A program made the translations under genes and the position numbers. This document shows, in pieces, positions 55,378 to 64,000 of a stretch of DNA of 64,000 nucleotides (positions are counted from its first letter, which is position 1; every line of letters starts with the position of its first letter). The notes under the pieces were generated by a model. The model had not been told where the DNA came from, made no database searches, and was given only the letters and a program-made list of their open reading frames with translations. Source of the DNA: Synergistales bacterium (GTDB taxonomy: Bacteria; Synergistota; Synergistia; Synergistales; Aminithiophilaceae); NCBI GenBank assembly GCA_018433595.1, contig JAHDQY010000007.1, positions 62,001-126,000 of the forward strand, read 5' to 3'.

Positions 55378-55384
55378 TTATGCT
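55356..55384 (+). promoter_or_regulatory. Sigma-70 promoter of rpoBC
   Basis: TTGACT (55356-55361), a 17-base spacer and TATGCT (55379-55384). It starts transcription about 50 bases before the rpoB ATG. The -35 lies in the loop of the tRNA-Leu terminator and the spacer covers its right arm and T-run. Confidence 0.7.
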
Positions 55385-55424
55385 TAATTTTCGTCAAGTT
55401 CTTCCCAAAACTCACACCAAGACA

Positions 55425-55441
55425 GGGAGGTCATCACTCCC
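55425..55441 (+). promoter_or_regulatory. Possible SD-sequestering hairpin before rpoB
   Basis: GGGAG (55425-55429) pairs with CTCCC (55437-55441), a five-base stem with a seven-base loop that buries the GGGAGG ribosome site right next to the ATG at 55442. Such a stem could limit rpoB translation, but it is short and may be chance. Confidence 0.35.
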
Positions 55442-59059
<3,618 letters not shown>

Positions 59060-62000
59060 ATGAGCCGTCGCGAAATCACCAGCGTCCGCATCAAGCTGGC
59101 CAGCCCCGAGAGGATACAGGAAATCTCCAGCGGAGAAGTCAAGAAGCCGGAGACGATCAACTACAGAACCCTCCGGCCCGAAAAGGATGGACTTTTTTGC
59201 GAGAGAATCTTCGGCCCCACTCGAAGCTTCGAGTGCGCCTGTGGAAAGTACAAACGCAGCGGTCCCAAATTCAAGGGCATCGTCTGCGATCGCTGCGGTG
59301 TCGAGGTTACCGACAGCCGGGTCCGGCGGGAAAAGATGGGGCACATCAAGCTGGCCGCCCCCGTCGTTCACATCTGGTATCTTCGAGGGATTCCCAGCCG
59401 CCTGAGCCTGCTTCTCGGGACGGCCACGAAGGATCTGGAAAAGGTCGTCTACTTCGCTCCGATCCGTCGCCGCGAAGCGGTTTTCAAGGTCGTCATCGAG
59501 GGGCGCCGCACCGACCTGGTCCGCCGAGGGGATCTGCTGGCCGCCTGCGAGGAGCGCATCCACCGTCATTTCGACCCCAAGTTCAAGGCCGAGGAGGCTT
59601 TGCGCATCCTCTCCGTCGACGATGTTCCCCTCTCTGTGGGGGATGTCGTCTCCGCTCACCAGGTTTCCCGCTTCAAGACCGACTACGGCGATGGCGTTTT
59701 CGAGGCCGAAGCGGCCTTCCGTGTCCTTGCCGAATCGCCTGACGGCCGTTTCGCTGTCGACCAGATCATTTCCGCCTCGGAACTCGGCGAGGCGCGCGAG
59801 GCAGGCCTCGCCGTCGAGGCGGAGCGGGCCCTCGCGGGCAATCAGGAAGGCTTCCTCGTCACCGCCGTGGCGCACCTTCCCTTCGCCAAGGGAGATGTCA
59901 TCTCCGTCAGTGAATACGACCTCTATCATCAGAAGTACCCGGGGCGCTTCACGGCTCAGCAGGAGACGGTCACTCTCGAAGACCCCTGCTACATCGTCGT
60001 CGACGGAGGCGATTCCCCCTTCGAGCAGAGCGACATCATTCTCGAGAAGGAGCAACGCCTCTGCTCTGCTTACGACAAGACCTTCCAGGCCGGAATCGGC
60101 GCAGAAGGCGTCAAGTCGCTTCTGGAGAAAATCAATCTGGAGGAGCTTGTCGGCAGCCTTCGCGAGGAGATCGGCGACACGACGGGCCAGAAGAAACGGA
60201 AGCTCGTGAAGCGCCTCCAGGTGGCCGAGGACTTTCGGAAGAGCGACAGCAAACCGCAGTGGATGGTTCTCGACGTCCTCCCCGTCATTCCGCCCGATCT
60301 GCGCCCCATGGTCCAGCTTGACGGCGGTCGCTTCGCCACGTCGGACCTGAACGATCTCTACCGGCGGGTCATCAACCGCAACAACCGGCTCCTCAAGCTC
60401 CAGGAGCTGCGGGCTCCGGAGATCATCGTGCGCAACGAAAAACGCATGCTCCAGGAGTCCGTTGATGCCCTCGTCGACAACGGGCGTATGGGCAAGGCCG
60501 TCCTCGGAGCCGGCAATCGGCCCCTCAAGAGCCTCACTGACCTTCTTCGGGGCAAGAAAGGCCGTTTCCGTCAGAACCTGCTCGGAAAGCGCGTCGACTA
60601 TTCGGGGCGTTCCGTCATCGTCATCGGCCCCAACCTCAAGATCTATCAGTGCGGTCTGCCCAAGCAGATGGCCCTGGAGCTGTTCAAACCCTTCGTCATG
60701 CAGAAACTTGTCGAACGCGGCCAGGCGGCCAACGTCAAAAACGCCCGGCGCATCATTGAGCGCGGCCGTGACGAGGTCTGGGCGATCCTGGAAGAGATCA
60801 TCAAGGGACATCCCGTTCTCCTCAACCGGGCTCCGACGCTTCACCGTCTCGGCATCCAGGCCTTCGAGCCCGTCCTCATGGAGGGGAAGGCCATCCGTCT
60901 TCACCCGCTGGTCTGCACGGCTTTCAACGCCGACTTCGACGGTGACCAGATGGCTGTTCACGTTCCCCTCTCCCTGGAAGCTCAGTCCGAGGCGCGGATG
61001 CTCATGCTTTCGGCTCACAACGTCCTCTCTCCTGCGAGCGGACGCTCCATCGTCACTCCCAGTCAGGATATCGTCCTCGGCACCTACTACCTGACGCAGC
61101 TCCTGTCGGGGTGCAAAGGGGAGGGGATGCGCTTCCGTGATCTCGACGACGCCCTCATCGCCCTCGATCACGGCGTCGTTCACATCAACGCCAAAATCCT
61201 TCTCAAGGCCGACCCCGCATGGAACGTGAAGGCCGATGAAAAGGGCTGGTTCGAGACCTCTCCGGGGCGGGTGCTCTTCAACAGCATCCTGCCTCCCTCC
61301 ATGCGCTTTTTCAACGCCAGGGCGGGCAAGAAAGATCTGGCCCAGCTTCTTGACAGCGCCTACGACGCCGTCGGCGTCAAAAAGATGGTCGAGATGCTCG
61401 ATGCCGTCAAGACTCTCGGCTATCGCTGGGCTGCCAAGAGCGGCATCAGCCTGGGGCTGGACTTCATCTCCGTTCCGCCCGAAAAAAATGAAATCGTCAG
61501 CGAGACGCTCGTTCGCGAAGAAGATCTTTCCGAAGAGTACCAGATGGGCGTTCTCACCCAGGACGAGTACTTCCGCGAGAAGGAGCTCCTCTGGTCCGAG
61601 GCCTCCCGGCGGATTGCCGACGCCATCGTCGCCAACATGGAGGAGACCAACCCCGTGCGCATGATGGCTGAGTCGGGAGCTCGAGGCAGCAAGAGCCAGC
61701 TGGCCCAGATGTCGGGCATCCGCGGTCTCATGGCGGATCCGTCGGGACGGATCATCGATTACCCCATCACGGCCAACTTCCGCGAGGGGCTGAACATGCT
61801 TGAATACTTCATTTCCACTCACGGAGCCCGCAAAGGACTGGCCGACACGGCTCTCCGGACGGCCAAATCGGGCTATCTGACCCGTCGCCTCGTTGACGTC
61901 GCTCAGGATCTCATCATTACGGCTCCTGACTGTGGAACCGATAAGGGGATCGTCATCGAGCCTCTCATCCAGGACGGCAAGGCTGTCATCGGCATCGCCG

Positions 62001-64000
62001 AAAGGATTGCGGGAAGGGTAGCTCTCAAGGATATCCGTCACCCCCTCACCTCGGAGATCCTCGTCGCTAAAGGCGAAGAGATCGATCCGGCAAAAGCCCG
62101 GGTTATTGAAGAGGCTGGGGTCAGTCGGGTCGAGGTGCGCAGTCCTCTGACCTGCGCCCTTCGCCATGGTCTCTGTCAGGCCTGCTACGGCCGGGATCTT
62201 GCCACCCGCAAGCCCGTTGCCATCGGTGAAACGGTCGGCGTCGTCGCCGCCCAATCCATCGGTGAGCCGGGGACGCAGCTGACCATGCGGACCTTCCACA
62301 CCGGCGGTGTTCGTCTCACCGGTGAAGACATCACTCAGGGGCTCCCTCGGATCGAGCAGCTCTTTGAGGTCCGCAAGCCCAAGAAGGTCGCCATTCTCGC
62401 CGAGGCCTCCGGCCGGATCGCCGAGATCCGTGAGATGGAGGGCAAACGCAAGGTGATCCTTGTTGCGGACGGGCCCGATGGAGAGCAGAAGTTCAGTTAC
62501 AACGTCCCCATGAACCAGAACCTTCTCGTCGAGGAGGGGAGGGAGATCGAAAAGGGAGAGCCTCTCTCCGAGGGCTACGTCGACCCGCAGCAGCTTCTGG
62601 ACGTCAAGGGCCTTGAGGCCGTCCAGAAGTACCTCGTCGACAACATCCAGGAGGTCTATCGCTCTCAGGGCGTCTCCATCAACAACAAGCATATCGAAGT
62701 CATCCTTCGCAAGGTTGCCCCCGTCAACCGTGTCCGCGTCACGGAAGAGGGTGACAGCTCCTTCGTTGCCGGAGAGCTGATCTGGACGGATGAACTGGAG
62801 CGTGAAATCGAGGCTATCCGTGAGAACAACCGCCGCTGTCTCGAAGAGGCGACGAAAGCCCTCTCCGGCATGATCTTCAAGGATGCCAAGGGGCAGGGCA
62901 ACATCGAGGCCGCCCTTCATTCCAAGGGGCAGGGGCTCGATTCAGGTTCCATCGCCAAAATTCTCATGCCGGGAACTCCGATCAACGAGCTTTACGTTGA
63001 AGATGGCGAAGGACCCTTGCGCGTCATCGTCGGCGAGGCCTCTTTCCGCCGCCAGCTTGAAGGTCTGGAGCTCACCGAGGCTCTCGACATGGTTGACGGG
63101 AAGCGGATCGAGGCCGGTGTCCCTCTGACGCTCGGACAGCTTTCCCTCGTCACTCAAGAGGCTCCCCGCCCTCTCTGGGTCCAGGATACGGACATCCTCA
63201 AGAGTCTTACCGATACGGGCTATCTGGCGGAAGATGTCGTTGTCGACGGAGAGGCCATCGCCCTTAAGGATCGCCTGATCACGGGTGAAACGGCGAAGCA
63301 CTTACGGGAGCTCCAGGTCGAATCCGTCAAGATCTGGAAGACTCCGGAGCGGATCGCCATGGCTGATGCCATGCAGAAATATCTCATCGACAAGGTTTGG
63401 GGCAAACCGCTCACTCAGGCCATTGATGCTGCGGGCAATGCGGTCCGCCAGATTTCCCATATCGTCGACGGCAGCATTGTCCGCGGCCTTGTTGAGGGCA
63501 GTCTCACCGCCGTTCAGATCGAGGGGGAGATCGTTACCCGCGACAAGATCCTTTCTCAGACCCTGAGTGACACCGTCTACGGCAGAGTCATTCTTGAAAT
63601 CGTCAAGGACGGTCAAGGACGGATCGTCGCCGAGCCGGGTCAGGAGGTCAACCACGCCCTTCTCGAAGCTCTTGCCCTGGCCGATCCCGACGAGGTCGTC
63701 ATTCGTCCCATCTACGGAGCCTCGGAGACGAGACGCCTCATTCAGCGGGTCAGCTTCGTCCGTCGTCTTCGGGAGGAGCCTCAGTACAGCGCCGTTATCC
63801 ACGGCATCACCAAAGCGGCCCTCAATACGGACAGTTTTCTCAGCGCCGCCTCTTTCCAGCAGACGGCGCAGGTCCTCGCCAAGGCGGCCGTTCGAGGCGA
63901 TGTTGACCCGCTTGTCGGACTCAAGGAAAACGTCATTATCGGCCACCTCATCCCCGCCGGGACGGGAGCCGAGCACTACCGGATTGATCCTGTCTCGGCC
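59060..64000 (+). CDS. rpoC: RNA polymerase beta' subunit RpoC (3'-truncated by window)
   Basis: The frame is open from ATG 59060 to the right edge: 1647 codons with the end missing. The N-terminal zinc ligands are C59, C61, C76 and C79; NADFDGDQ at 623-630 holds the catalytic Mg. [12 protein letters not shown] (bridge helix), a second zinc site ([15 protein letters not shown]) and [10 protein letters not shown] (trigger loop) follow. Compared with E. coli, about 170 residues are inserted at ~134-305, and about 290 more at ~1259-1573, between [14 protein letters not shown] and [15 protein letters not shown]. Both inserts look like repeated beta modules. The full protein should be about 1700 residues. 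The ATG follows the rpoB stop directly. Confidence 0.97.
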   Translation, partial: MSRREITSVRIKLASPERIQEISSGEVKKPETINYRTLRPEKDGLFCERIFGPTRSFECACGKYKRSGPKFKGIVCDRCGVEVTDSRVRREKMGHIKLAAPVVHIWYLRGIPSRLSLLLGTATKDLEKVVYFAPIRRREAVFKVVIEGRRTDLVRRGDLLAACEERIHRHFDPKFKAEEALRILSVDDVPLSVGDVVSAHQVSRFKTDYGDGVFEAEAAFRVLAESPDGRFAVDQIISASELGEAREAGLAVEAERALAGNQEGFLVTAVAHLPFAKGDVISVSEYDLYHQKYPGRFTAQQETVTLEDPCYIVVDGGDSPFEQSDIILEKEQRLCSAYDKTFQAGIGAEGVKSLLEKINLEELVGSLREEIGDTTGQKKRKLVKRLQVAEDFRKSDSKPQWMVLDVLPVIPPDLRPMVQLDGGRFATSDLNDLYRRVINRNNRLLKLQELRAPEIIVRNEKRMLQESVDALVDNGRMGKAVLGAGNRPLKSLTDLLRGKKGRFRQNLLGKRVDYSGRSVIVIGPNLKIYQCGLPKQMALELFKPFVMQKLVERGQAANVKNARRIIERGRDEVWAILEEIIKGHPVLLNRAPTLHRLGIQAFEPVLMEGKAIRLHPLVCTAFNADFDGDQMAVHVPLSLEAQSEARMLMLSAHNVLSPASGRSIVTPSQDIVLGTYYLTQLLSGCKGEGMRFRDLDDALIALDHGVVHINAKILLKADPAWNVKADEKGWFETSPGRVLFNSILPPSMRFFNARAGKKDLAQLLDSAYDAVGVKKMVEMLDAVKTLGYRWAAKSGISLGLDFISVPPEKNEIVSETLVREEDLSEEYQMGVLTQDEYFREKELLWSEASRRIADAIVANMEETNPVRMMAESGARGSKSQLAQMSGIRGLMADPSGRIIDYPITANFREGLNMLEYFISTHGARKGLADTALRTAKSGYLTRRLVDVAQDLIITAPDCGTDKGIVIEPLIQDGKAVIGIAERIAGRVALKDIRHPLTSEILVAKGEEIDPAKARVIEEAGVSRVEVRSPLTCALRHGLCQACYGRDLATRKPVAIGETVGVVAAQSIGEPGTQLTMRTFHTGGVRLTGEDITQGLPRIEQLFEVRKPKKVAILAEASGRIAEIREMEGKRKVILVADGPDGEQKFSYNVPMNQNLLVEEGREIEKGEPLSEGYVDPQQLLDVKGLEAVQKYLVDNIQEVYRSQGVSINNKHIEVILRKVAPVNRVRVTEEGDSSFVAGELIWTDELEREIEAIRENNRRCLEEATKALSGMIFKDAKGQGNIEAALHSKGQGLDSGSIAKILMPGTPINELYVEDGEGPLRVIVGEASFRRQLEGLELTEALDMVDGKRIEAGVPLTLGQLSLVTQEAPRPLWVQDTDILKSLTDTGYLAEDVVVDGEAIALKDRLITGETAKHLRELQVESVKIWKTPERIAMADAMQKYLIDKVWGKPLTQAIDAAGNAVRQISHIVDGSIVRGLVEGSLTAVQIEGEIVTRDKILSQTLSDTVYGRVILEIVKDGQGRIVAEPGQEVNHALLEALALADPDEVVIRPIYGASETRRLIQRVSFVRRLREEPQYSAVIHGITKAALNTDSFLSAASFQQTAQVLAKAAVRGDVDPLVGLKENVIIGHLIPAGTGAEHYRIDPVSA

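Overview
The window is a dense, GC-rich stretch of bacterial core chromosome. It holds about 56 protein genes or fragments, one tRNA-Leu (CAG) and short intergenic gaps; no gap without a gene exceeds 300 bases. I see no mobile element, CRISPR array or rRNA. The gene mix points to a diderm (LptB, YajC/SecDF, MreBCD), probably motile (YjfB-like gene behind a sigma-28 type promoter) and anaerobic (orphan hydrogenase maturation protease, Rex, membrane pyrophosphatase, many radical SAM and metal proteins). Together with the CIRCE-controlled groESL and two large insertions in RpoC, this fits a Synergistota-like lineage. That placement is inference from gene content, not from a tree.

Layout. 1-5089: end of lptB, a reverse-strand hydrogenase maturation protease, then the tightly coupled set murJ-hslO-secreted protein-zinc ribbon-tsaD, with ATGA overlaps. 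5244-7325: heat-shock operon groES-groEL under CIRCE. 7420-10162: guaA converging on an HD-GYP gene. 10348-14286: an AI-2E family permease with mobB, then hppA with its own strong promoter. 14312-18414: dnaG-rpoD followed by a bacterial eRF1-like (baeRF) protein. 18435-20773: rqcP-eno-rex. 20788-23655: yajC with its own terminator, then secD-secF. 23779-46876: 23 kb of same-strand, mostly overlapping genes (phasin-like protein, radical SAM/SPASM, lapA-like, recJ, rel, dtd, MBL hydrolase, radC, mreBCD, mrdA, minCDE, rodA, TIGR03960-type radical SAM pair, rng, smc, a trmN6-like methylase), closed by a terminator. 47123-54844: htpG, a possible hemW remnant, rsmI, metG, tatD, tgt, sua5. 54896-55299: yjfB-like gene on the reverse strand, then tRNA-Leu. 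55442-64000: rpoB and the first 1647 codons of rpoC, which runs off the edge.

Functionally the window joins transcription (rpoB, rpoC, rpoD), replication and repair (dnaG, recJ, radC, smc), translation quality and tRNA modification (tsaD, sua5, tgt, rsmI, metG, dtd, rqcP, baeRF), protein folding (groESL, hslO, htpG), secretion (yajC, secDF) and a rod-shape and division-site cluster (mreBCD-mrdA-minCDE-rodA). I did not find a self-contained new defence or mobile system. The most interesting signals are two big repeat-bearing insertions in RpoC, a compact rpoBC control region whose -35 box lies in the preceding terminator hairpin, a tiny sigma-28 controlled motility-type gene, long perfect hairpins without U-tracts, and an apparent CTG start.
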